Source: Promerops cafer
Taxonomy: Eukaryota; Chordata; Aves; Passeriformes; Nectariniidae
Reading direction: 5' to 3'
Assembly (NCBI GenBank): GCA_013398275.1
Contig: VZSE01015526.1
Location: forward strand, 134,388-198,387
DNA: 64,000 nucleotides
Shown here: piece after piece, positions 1 to 10,098 of the stretch
How the letters are laid out: the number at the start of each line of letters is the position of its first letter
Position numbering within the stretch: position 1 is the first letter of the stretch
Notes under the pieces: model-generated
The model's input: the letters and a program-made list of their open reading frames with translations, nothing else
What the model was told of the DNA's origin: nothing
The model's database searches: none
Position numbers and translations under genes: made by a program

Positions 1-1267
1 GGGCCTTGATCATCTGGGAGGTTTTTGCTAGCCTTGATGTTTCTGTGTGATTTTGAAGAGCTTTGCCCTAGAGAGATTTCTGTCCTGATTTTTGGATGTG
101 CTAATGATGACAGTGGGGCACCTCCATAGGATACTGTTCGTTAGGAAAGGGAGTACAGAGAAAGTAAATATTACAAGAAGAAAAGATTTTTCCACCTGAA
201 AAGACACCCTGGGTGCATTTGCTGAAGATATCATTGGTTTTTTGCTTGGCTTTGTTTGTTTTTTTTTCTTTTTAAGGGTGTCGGCTTGTTTTGGTTTTTT
301 TTGTTTTGGGTTGGAGTTGGTTGGTTGTTGTTTTTTGGTGGGTTTTTGAATTTTGGTTTTTTTTTGGGGAGGGTGGCTGGGTTGGTTTGCTTTTCTTTTT
401 TTGTTTGTTTGGTTTTTTGGTTTGGTTTGGGGCTTTTTGTTAGTCAGATAATCTCCAAACTTGGAGCTTCTTGCTTCTATATCAGCTTCCAGTACATGAA
501 TGCAAGAGCTGGCATGACCTTAGGAGCCCTAGGCTCTGGCACAATGTTTATTTGAGGGATTAGGGACTGCAGTTTGCCATCATCACCACAAAATCTGTGT
601 CTCAAAGCCAAACAAAAATTACATCCTCATAAAAAAATAAACCCATGTAATGAAATTGGGGGTTTCTAAGTAACGATCCCATAGCCAGTTTTCCTGCCAA
701 GATGGAGTCTTTCTTGTACTTCAGACATAAGACATAATAGATGGTACAGAAATAAGTTATTTTTTTTTCTCAGCAGGTATTTTAAAATGTCTCATACCCT
801 GCAGTCTGGTCATGTAGCCAGGTGGCTCTCAGAGGGCTTTTTGTGAGCAAGATGTCATGTGGAAGTCTGGTTTCCACAAACTGGATTGAATAAACTGATT
901 AGTATGAAAAAAATAAAATCAAGAATCTCATTAATTGACTTGAAATTACTTTTAGTAGGTATGATAAATTTTATCTTGAATTTAGACACAAGTATTTTTT
1001 AGCTGTGTGAGTAGCTGCATCTCTGTAATCTCAGTCCTGTGGCATTTGGAAGCTTAACTGGAGCTGTGCTGGGTTTGCACACTTGTCCTTTGGCAGGTTT
1101 GTTTCCATCAGTTCCTTGCTTCACTGGGATGTGACACATGGAGCCTTGATATTAAAATAGTTGGTAGGAATAAAGACAAAAAAGTCAACAGTAATACATC
1201 TGATTTTGGTTTTGGCTTTTTCTAAGGTAGAAGCATTAAGAATTATTTTGCTTTTTGTTTCATTCAG
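1..1267. other. Non-coding 5' flank or first intron of FAM118A
   Basis: No coding exon is visible here. The first coding exon of FAM118A begins at 1268 directly after a splice acceptor (CATTCAG), so at least one untranslated 5' exon and the promoter should lie upstream of this window or, less likely, in this stretch. Positions 256-440 are a strongly T/G-biased low-complexity tract. No CpG island or promoter-like sequence is seen. Confidence 0.6.
256..440 (+). repeat. G/T-rich low-complexity tract
   Basis: About 185 bases made almost only of T and G, with repeated TTTGTTTG and GGTTTGGTTTGG runs. It gives a long open frame whose product is nearly all Phe, Gly, Trp, Leu and Val, which is a composition artefact. 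It lies on the sense strand of FAM118A, so the primary transcript would contain a GU-rich segment. Confidence 0.8.
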
Positions 1268-1276
1268 GGCTCAGAG

Positions 1277-4200
1277 ATGGATTCACCAGAAGGGGCCACA
1301 ATTAGAAGTGAGCAGAAATTCAGGTAACTTGTATTAGAGTTGATACAAAACTGTCTCTTAATGAAAATCTGAAACCACAGTGGGAACAAACCTCTGAATA
1401 TTGAATACAAGAACAACATCATGCCTGAAAACTTGAAATTATCCCAGAAGCTAGTTTGTTCACTGACCAAGTACTTCATGCTCACTCAAGTTGTTTATGA
1501 GGAATAAATAATGAGAGAAAACATTTTGGGCTAAATGTAGCAGGAAGGCATGGGGTCATCAAACATATTTTATTTGTAGGCACTAGCTGGCAACCATGCC
1601 TACATGTTTATTGCTTTGCCTGAGGCCATTTCAAGTTGAACATTATAGTTTGCCTACATAGTTTCACACGATTGTGGAAGAAGATGTGTTAATCATCTTT
1701 ATTACCATGTTACCAGGAACTGAAAATCTGTAAAGGCAGTTTGGAAAGCCAGGGGAGTTCTGAGTTTCTGTACTACTGAAACCCTTGTTTGTACAGAAGT
1801 GATTTTGCTGTATGGTTTATATACATTTTTCACTTATTTGCTGAGTAATCATGAAAGACATCACATTTCCCTGTGCTGGTTTGTGCAGAGACTATGGATG
1901 TAACACCCACACACCTCTGAGAGGGATCTGTGGGTAGTAATGCCAAAATAGTGAGTTGGATGAACTCTTGATCTGAACCAGCATGACTGCTATGTTCACA
2001 TATCCTACAGTGATCGTAGAGGAGAACAAAATATTCCACCTTTTTCCCAGAAAAAACTAAAAGTTTGTTAAGAACACAAACAATAGTGTGACTTGTCCCT
2101 TTGAAATAGTTTTACTTCCTTTCTATTGCACATGTATTAGTTCAGTCATTGGACAATCTTTTGCCTACTTTTTTCAAAATTTCATTGGAAATGGTGTTTG
2201 GCTTGCCCAGTGGGCTGGAAATTGGCAATTGTCGGTTTGGATCTCAGAGACAGTAGTGATTTGAAGTTGTTGCCTTTTTTTGGCTGGTGTTAACCATGCA
2301 CATTTATTTATCTGAAATGGCAAAAAGGCATCAAGGCTGTTGTTGGTTTGGGGGAAGCCATGAGCTTCTGTGGCTGCCCATCTCATCCTGTTGTGTAGGA
2401 ATGGAGAACTCTGTTCCTGCTGGTTGGTTGGTGTTTTGCAGAAACTCTAATGGCTCAGGTGAACTTCTGGAATCAGTCCCTGAGCTCTTCAGGCGAGCCA
2501 GGAAATGCGCCATGAACATTGAACACGTTTGTTTTCTGTGTTCAAGAAAATTCTTAAAAAGTCTCATAAGAAAGCAGCCTTGGGACCTTCTCCTGGTAAT
2601 TGGGACGGGGGTGAGCGCTGCAGGAGCCCCAGGAATCCCGGCCCTCTGCTCCTGGGGAAGCTGCACTGAGGCTGTCCTTGGAGCAGCTGAGCAGCTGGAG
2701 GTGCTCCACCCGGGGGATGTCGCTGAATTCCGCAAGAAAGTAATCAGAGAGACCTGCTTGTGGTTGCCCGTGATCTCATCAGGAAGATGTCACCAGTGAG
2801 TATGTTTGTAACCTCTGTTAATTTCCAAGCCTTCTATGTACTTCTGTTCTGTTATAAGGAAACGCTGCTTCCAAAAGTTGATTTTTTTCCTAGTGAAAAT
2901 GGAAATTTTGTGAGCAATCGTACAGCACATTGTACATTTTGGGGAGGTTAAAAAAACCCTTGAGTTTTAGGATGTTAGCATTCATCAGACTGAATGCAAA
3001 CAAGACTCCTGACTATTTGCTGTGATGTTTCTGAGATTGAAAGAGTAATTTCTAGATCTGTGGCTGTAACTGGAGAGACCCTGTAAGTACAGGCAGGCCT
3101 TGAGCCTACTGATGACCTTGGGCCACACACTGTGAATCACCTGCAGCTCACACTTCCCTGAGGACAGCCCATGCATACCCAATCTCAGTCATCCATCTGA
3201 GTTCCCAGAGGTTTTCAAACTGTGTTAGGACCTAAGTGTAGCCTGGGGTGAGCCTCTCAACAGGCCCAGTGTGACAGTAAGTCTGCATGTGTTCATAGCA
3301 GATCATTATAAATTATCTATATTAATCATTAATAAAGTTTTCTCAACCAGGAATGAAAAAAAAGACCCCCCCCCCCCCCAATAGTATATCCCAGGGATAT
3401 CCAGGATATATGGAATAGCTGAATACTGATAAAATACTGGTATGTCTGAATCCAGGCTAAGCTAATTTTAGTGTTGTTTTATTGTACTTGTATTAGAAGC
3501 TCTCTTGAGAAACCCAGACAATTGTTTGGAGCTACACTAAGGAGAGGCAAGAGCACTGGAACAAATTGAGATTTGTTTTGGGTGGTTTTGGTTGGTGTAC
3601 TGTTCAAGCCCTCTTTTACAGGAATGCTTTGGCATTAAATAGCTTTGGCATTAAGTAGCCAGATGGTGTGGATTCCTGTGGGAGGCAGTTGTCATGGAGC
3701 ACATGGGCCTGACAGAGTGTTCCTCTCCTCTTTCCTCAGCGTACCGGGGACACGAAGCCCAACTTCCTCCAGGATTGCTTGATGGAGGTGTTTGATAATT
3801 TAGAACAACACATTCAGAACCCTGTGGTTCTGCAATCCATCCTGAGGCTCGTGGAGAGAGGCACAAGGGTTCTGACTACCAACTATGATAATTTGCTTGA
3901 AATACTTGGACAGCAACAGGGAATCTTTAGACCTGAAAGATAAGGATAAGGTACGATGAGAGCAGTAAAATTATTAGACTTAATTTATGACAAGTCAGCT
4001 CATAAGCTGCACTGAAAGATGTTTTCCTGTTTAAAGAGTCAAGATTCAAAGATGTTGATTATTAAAGCATGTCTGTAAGTTACAGCAGATGCCCAGACAT
4101 TTCTTTTACATATCTCTTTATTGTGAATAATCTGTTAACAGTTATCAAGGAGAATTTCAGTGACATGCTTGTTAACCAGTTCCCTGCCATTTACTGGAAA

Positions 4201-7200
4201 AAACCACAATTTATTTAACTTAGGTAAAGTCATTGCTAAAATTCCAAATAGAATTTCACCTGGCTGATAGTTAATTTTCTGTTCATACCTTTTCTGTCAG
4301 TGCTGCTGGAACTTGCTTCTTGGTTGACTGGCTGTTTAACCCAAAAAGCCAGAGACAGCTGCAGTATCAGCCATCACCTCTTTGTTATGATTTAAAGTGA
4401 GCTGTTTAATTAGTAATCACAATCTCTTGCTGTAGAAAGTGCAAAAGGAGTTGTTTCTGCTTTAAGTGGTTTATAAGTCAGTTCAGCTGTATAGTTTTGC
4501 AGATTCATGGTGAGTGTGGTATATTATAACAAAAGGATGTATCTTGCATGATGTGCTTTAGGTTCTTCAGTGGGCAAGGGGCCATGTAAAATACGGAGTT
4601 CTTCATATTCACGGCTTATATACAGATCCCTGTGGAATCCCTGTGCTTGATCCCTCGGGATATAAAGATGTTACTCAGGATCCTGAAGTCATGGTTTGTG
4701 TGATCTTTAAAATTTTGACTGTGTTTTGCCAAACAGTTTTCTTGTAATCACTGCAGACAAGATACCTAAGGCTCTGTGGAATCATATAAATTAAATACTT
4801 GGGGACAAGAGGAATTATTCAGAATTATTCAGAAAGGTCGCTCTGTTGCAAGGGCAGTCTGTGCCCTTGGGTACTGTGGCTGTGTAAATCACAACCAAAC
4901 CCCTCAGCTGGATGTCACAGTTTGCATTTATCTTTAGAAAGAACAGGAGCCTCAAAATACTGGACACCAGGACAAGGATTCATCAACATATGATTGCTAG
5001 GTTTCTTAGAAGTTTAAATTGGTACCAGGATTCTGGACTTAATGTTGTCTTAGCTGTCGTAGGAAGTCAAACATTTGGTTAGGAATATTCATTTTCCTTA
5101 CTTAGAGATTGACCTAACAGGAATGCAATATTCTGTCACCCTAATTCTTTCAATTTAAATTCCATTGCTGGCAACACTTACATGCCTATTTAAATTCCAT
5201 GGAATGGCTTGGGTTGGAAGGCACCTTAAAGATCATCTTGTTCCAACTCCCATATTTGTATGATAATTTTGCCTTTTTTTTTTTTTNTTTTTTCTTTTTT
5301 TTTTTTTTTTTTTTTTTTGTAGGAACAATGGTTATGAAATGTTAGTTTGGCCCGGTGCTAAAACATTTGCTATTTTCAGGTCACTAGTGAGGTTCTGCTC
5401 TGCTGGTCCTTTTCTGGCTGATGTATTTTAAAAGTTCTGACCTTGGCTTTTGTCTGCTGAAGTAAATGTGGCTCTTATTTGTTTCTATTCCCTCACAGGA
5501 GGTTCTTCAGAACTTGTACCGAACCAAGTCTTTTTTGTTTTTGGGTTGTGGAGAGACCCTGCGTGACCAGATATTCCAAGCTCTTTTTCTTTACACAGTA
5601 AAGAACAAAGTGGATCTAGAACATTACATGTTGGTGCTTAAAGAAAACGAAGACCACTTTTTTAAGCTCCAGGCAGATATGCTGCTGCATGGAATAAAAG
5701 TGGTGTCCTATGGGGATTGCTTCCAACAGTTCCCAGAGTATGTCCAGGATCTGACTGCTCAAATCTGCAAACAGAGAAGTCCAGGTAATGTGGCCTCTTC
5801 TACAGCACAATCTGGAGCAGGTACTGGGCAGTTTGCCCTGCCTGAACACTGCAGCTGATCCAAGGCACTGGCCTCGTGTGCAGCTGTGTTGCTTGTGAGG
5901 GACATGAGGAGTTGGAACATGTGGCTAAACTGTAACTGGATGGGGTTTTTTTGAAATCTGTGGATTCTGGAGGTCTGAGGATTCTTGCAAATTTAATCTT
6001 GAAATCCAGATTTGTCTCTTAGTTAGTGTTTGGTAAAGATGTTTACTTAAGATCTATTTATGATGTGAACTACTTCAGCTTATTGACTATTACTTTATCA
6101 GAAATCTGACTTGTCAGGAAAGGAGACTAAGAGAATTGAAGAGATTAACTGGTGGGATAAGCTGGTTGAGCCACAATATCTGACTGAGCATAGAATGGGA
6201 AATTAAATATTCACAACCCTCAGTTGCTTCACAACTGAGCATAGAATGGGAAATTAAATCTTCACAACCCTACTGTACTACTGTTTAGTACACTTAGGGT
6301 TGTGAAGAGAATGAAGAGAAACAACAACTGTATGTCTAAGGAAAGAGATTTCTTTAATGTTTTCCAAACAAGGACAGATCCATTTTGGTTTATCCAGTGA
6401 ACAGAGGAAAACAACTGAATGACCTTGGGAAGAATTGCTATTTGACAGCTCTTTTATTTATCATTTCAGTGAAACTGTTTTGTCTAAAATTATTCCCAGG
6501 GGGTGCATAGGAAGAACCTTTCCCTGAAAAGTGCATGCCCAAATTAATATCCTGGTTTTTGTGACTTTATGAATATTCCAATTAGACTGCATTATGTTTT
6601 TCTTTCTATGAAGGCTAGGAAAAAATACTTATCACACCACTAAGATTTCAGGAAGTTTGTCTGCAGTCTGATTTGCATCAGACTTGCAAGAAGAGGGACC
6701 TTACTCAGATTTGAAAATCTCGTGATCTCCTTTACAAGTCAAGATCCCAAACAAAATCATTTTCAGATGTGCAGAACTGCTCTGTACATCACCAAACTGT
6801 CAGGGTTTCATTTTTTGTGCCTATTTACAAACTCTCTTCTAAAATGTAGCAGGGGTAGTTTGTTAAAAGGGTTATATTAAAGAAATGAGAAATGGAAAAC
6901 CAAAATAAGCCTGACGCAGACTGGGGACTGCAGGCCCCTGGGCACTCACTGGAAAAGGAACACAGCAAAACGCAAGCAGTCCAGGAATCCTGGAATGCCA
7001 TGAGGAGCACTCCCTAGGAGAGGTGAAGGAGAGGCTCAGCTGGACCTGAGGTCAGGGCTGGTAATAGCCTGGGCTGGAGTAATCATGTCCTGGTGGAATT
7101 CTCAATCTGCTAAACCATGATGAAGTTGCTTAGCCATACTATTTGAAAAACTGTGTCGAATGGGGAATTTCCCACTGACTGGAAAAGAGGAAACATAGCC

Positions 7201-9839
7201 CCCATTTTTAAAAAGGGGTTAAAAAGAAGACTTGGGGGATGTAGGTAAAAAAAGGGGTGGATGGTCACACTCAGGGCTGTGGTCAGTGTTTTTTATGTGT
7301 GGATGGGAACTGATGGAAGCTGTGTCCTCCAGGAGTCTGTGTTAGGACCAGGACCATGTCATGGCTTTGATGGGGATGTATACAGTGAGCTCGAGTGTGT
7401 CCTCAACAGATGACAGCAAGCTGAGGGCTGTGGTTGTAGAGAAGGGGTCACATCCAGAGAGACCTGGATAGGCTGGAGGGGTAGGGCTGTGCAATCACCA
7501 AGTCCAGCAAGGCCAAGGCTGGGTCAGGGCAATCACAAGCACAAACTCAGGCTGGGGATGAGCAGATGAAGCAACCCTGGGGAGGACTTGGGGTGCTGGT
7601 GGTGAGAGCTGGACAGGCCCCATCCCAGAAACCCCCCTGTGCTGGGCTGAGCCCCCAGTGTGGGCAGCAGGGGAGTGGGGATTCTGCTCCTCTGCCCTGC
7701 TCAGGTGAGACCCCACCTGCAGAGCTGCCTTGAGCCCAGGGGTCCCCAACATCAGAAGAACATGGAGCTGCTGGAAGTGGGTCCAGAGGTGGGCAGCAAA
7801 GATTGTCAGGGGCTGGAGTACCTCTTCTTTGGAGACAGGCTGTGAGAACTGGAGATGTTCAGCCTGGAGAAGAGAAGGCTCTGGAGAGATCTTACAGCCT
7901 AAGGGGCTCCCAGAGTGCTGGAGAGGGACTTTTGGACAAGGGCGAATGGCTTCAGACTGAAAGGGCATAGATTTAGATTAGATAGAAAGAGGACATGTTT
8001 TTATGACCAGAAGGGTGGGACCCTGGCACAGGTTGCCCAGAGCAGCTGTGGCTGCCCCATCCCTGGAAGTGCCCAAGGCCAGGCTGGACGGGGCTTAGAG
8101 CAGCCCGGGATAGTGGAAGGTGTCCTGGTCCCTGTCAGGAGGGTGGAACTGGATGAGCTTTAACATCCCTTCCAACCCAGACCATTCTGGGATTCTAAAT
8201 ACAACCTTGCTGTTTTGGGATGGTGCATAAAAGTATAAAAACTCCCTGGATGCTCATGCGTGTTGCTGATGTCTCTTACACTTCTCTAGATGCTGATTGG
8301 GTGGACAGCACAACGCTGTTGGGTAAGTAATGTTTTTATTTTCACAGAAAGTTCCATAACCCTACCAACACAAGAAAAATACCCCTCTAATTTCCAAAGT
8401 AATTAAATTATTACTGTGCAGAGCTCTGATTTAGCTCTGAAAGTTTGCTGAATGCTCTTTTTTACTCTGTTTTTTTTTTTTTCTGCCTAGCAGCAGGTAA
8501 CTGATGGCCTTTTCAGGTCTGTCAAATGACAAATTATAGTATTACCTCAGAATACTCTGGTGAATGCTAGTAATTTTTTATATACATTTTCTGGAGCTTT
8601 TACATGCTAACATTAATGAGATCTTTGGCTTAGATTTCCAAATACAGGTTTCTGCTCCAAAAGCCTTCCTTAAGGGGGTCAGGAGGAGTGACTCTCAAGG
8701 GTGTGGTACTGAAGGTGATTTTTCAGCTGAGTTGTTCAGGTTGCTTTGTGATATTTCTGTGAATAACCCAAGCAATAATACATTCCAATTGATGGAAAAA
8801 ATATTGTGAAACAACTTAAAAAGATTCCACTCCTGAGAGATCTGTGCTGCTGCAGCCAACATCAAAATTGTATAAAGTATTATTCAGTACTGCATGTAAG
8901 GGCCTTTGGTGGTGCAGGAGGTGAAACCCCTGCCCTTTTCCAATCAAAAAGCACACAAGCTCCAAGACACTTGTGTGCAGGTGTAAAGTCGGAGATTTGT
9001 TTTGTAATTCCAATGAGATTTTAACCCTACCTTTCTCTCAACTGAGTTCATAAATCCCATTTTCAATAAAGTACAATTAGGTGGAAGAGAAACCAAAACC
9101 TTGAGTACAGTTTATTCCAGTTCCTCTTAACATCTGTCTTAACAGTCCTCCTTTACTAGCTTGTTAGCACCATCTTCAGGTAGTTTTAGCACCTGTTTAC
9201 TTGTAGTTCAGAATACAGACCAAGTAAAAAACCCAAGAGGATTATTTTGTGTAATACCCCACAAAATCTAAGTGAACATTCTGGTTTTGAAGGTATTTCT
9301 ATTCCATTCATGTTGCTCTCCAGTTATGCTGTTTATGTACTTCCAACAGCAGCTTACACCAAAGGTTTTTGTTGCAGACTTCAGGAATGGTTCAGGTTGG
9401 GACCACTGGGGTAATCTATTTCAACCCTCCAGCTCAAGCTGGGGCCTCTGAATAAGGGATCCAGACTCACAGGTGTTAAATTGGCTTTGGCAAAAGGCAT
9501 CTGAATCCTGAGCTGAGTCCCTGTTGTGTGTCACTACTAGAGATCAGTTTTGGGGGAGAGATTGAGCCCAGACCTTTAGCAGGGTTAATGTTACATGTAA
9601 TTCAGAATCCAAATATGAGAACCTCAGGGGACCACGATTGTGTTTATCTTGCTAGCTGGTGCTTAGAATAAAAAGTAAACCAAGCACATGGATGTAGCAA
9701 TATTAATATGTTTTCTTTCCCCTCTCTCACCCCAGGAACTTCGTGTGTGGACTGTGCTAAAAGGAAGTTAGGAGAAAGTGGCACTGATTCTCCTAAGAGG
9801 ATCAAGCAGTCAGATAATGATATACCCACTCTTGAATGA
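1277..9839 (+). CDS. FAM118A: FAM118A, SIR2-like domain protein; coding region with two frame breaks
   Basis: Coding exons: 1277-1323, 2547-2795, 3740-3950, 4562-4693, 5499-5784, 8290-8322, 9736-9839; all introns are GT-AG. The family has a SIR2-like Rossmann domain thought to bind NAD. Visible motifs are the nucleotide-loop GTGVSAA (residues 35-41), LTTNYDNLLE in exon 3, HIHGLYTD in exon 4, and a strongly conserved FLGCGETLRDQIFQ block in exon 5. The start is the ATG at 1277 (MDSPEG), nine bases into its exon. The exons total 1062 nt; the human protein is about 357 residues, so about 15 nt are missing, matching net losses of 4 nt in exon 2 and 11 nt in exon 3. Either break stops translation: as it stands the frame ends at 3780-3782 after 112 residues. 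All splice sites and exons 4-7 are clean, so this is a very recent lesion, a polymorphism or sequence error. The gene is tail-to-tail with SMC1B. Confidence 0.88.
2547..2795 (+). CDS. FAM118A: FAM118A coding exon 2, with frame shift near 2741-2752
   Basis: The acceptor lies behind a T-rich tract ending TTCAAG, and the donor is CCA/GTGAGT. The exon reads KFLKSLIRKQPWDLLLVIG and then the GTGVSAA loop up to FRKKVIR (residue 83). It then changes frame to continue RDLLVVARDLIRKMSP. The break falls in a short AG run (AGAGAGA at 2746-2752). Compared with the remembered human sequence, four bases are missing, or one base together with one whole codon. Confidence 0.85.
3740..3950 (+). CDS. FAM118A: FAM118A coding exon 3, with frame shift near 3917-3921
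   Basis: The acceptor is TTTCCTCAG and the donor AAG/GTACGA, which is weak. The exon reads RTGDTKPNFLQDCLMEV and runs through the conserved LTTNYDNLLE. After GQQQ it must change frame to continue ESLDLKDKDK. Relative to human this is a net loss of 11 nt, or a 1-nt gain combined with a loop four codons shorter. It cannot rescue the exon 2 break, because a stop at 3780-3782 lies between the two lesions. Confidence 0.85.
5203..5255 (-). mobile_element. CR1 LINE 3'-end fragment
   Basis: A short segment reads GGAATGGCTTGGGTTGGAAG, then the ACCTTAAAGATCATCTTGTTCCAACTCC stretch in two parts, which is the reverse complement of the conserved avian CR1 3' end. It is a 5'-truncated remnant in FAM118A intron 4. 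Confidence 0.75.
5273..5319. repeat. Poly-T tract with one undetermined base
   Basis: About 45 thymines, broken by one C and one N at 5287, sit next to the CR1 fragment. The N marks unresolved homopolymer length or a small assembly gap. It is intronic in FAM118A. Confidence 0.85.
6183..6307. repeat. 51-bp tandem duplication followed by a two-part hairpin
   Basis: The phrase ACTGAGCATAGAATGGGAAA and its continuation ATTAAAT(A/C)TTCACAACCCT starts at 6183 and again at 6234. The second copy's end, CTTCACAACCCT (6260-6271), is matched by its exact reverse complement AGGGTTGTGAAG at 6296-6307. Between the arms, TGTACT and AGTACA form a second perfect 6-bp pair around a small loop. It lies in FAM118A intron 5. 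No transposon family is recognised. Confidence 0.85.
7055..8198 (+). mobile_element. CR1 LINE, 5'-truncated, with intact 3' end
   Basis: About 1.1 kb in FAM118A intron 5. It begins with sequence typical of CR1 ORF2 (GGGCTGGAGTAATCATGTCC and a FPTDWKRGNIAPIFKKG-like stretch) and runs to the 3' UTR phrase GCCCAGAGCAGCTGTGGCTG. It ends with GACCATTCTGGGATTCTAAA, the typical CR1 octamer-like tail. Many indels break the reading frame. Open frames here are shadows of CR1 and not host genes. Confidence 0.85.
9385..9450 (-). mobile_element. CR1 LINE fragment, old
   Basis: A diverged reverse-strand piece of CR1 3' sequence: GGTTCAGGTTGGGACCACTG, then CTATTTCAACCCTCCAGCTCAAG. It lies in FAM118A intron 6. 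Confidence 0.55.
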
Positions 9840-9945
9840 AAAAACCCCAAACACCCAAGGCCCACCCCAGAAGCTTTTTAACAGTAGGTGTTTTACATCT
9901 GCTGCATGGAAAGTTTTGAGCTGGTATTTCCATGATTTTAAGTGG

Positions 9946-9951
9946 AATAAA
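9946..9951 (+). terminator. FAM118A: Candidate FAM118A polyadenylation signal AATAAA
   Basis: An AATAAA hexamer lies 107 bases after the stop codon, in GTGGAATAAAATTG. It is the first canonical signal downstream of the stop and would give a 3' UTR of about 130 bases. Confidence 0.6.
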
Positions 9952-10098
9952 ATTGTACATACTAGCTTTCTCTTTCCTAAAGCCATAAATGTGTCATGTG
10001 TGTAAAGCTTGAGCTTAAAATGAGTCACTCCCCTGGCACTGCCAGACCACTCAGGCAGGACCTGCAGGGTCAGACAGAAGCAGATGCAACTTCTGTTT

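Noticed and set aside
256..555. 99-codon open frame rich in Phe, Trp and Gly
   Set aside because: It is produced by a T/G low-complexity tract; there is no domain and no splice context.
2331..2735. 134-codon open frame antisense to FAM118A exon 2
   Set aside because: It overlaps a well-supported exon on the other strand and has no family motif.
7495..7968. 157-codon open frame on the minus strand
   Set aside because: It lies antisense inside a CR1 3' region; there is no independent evidence of coding.
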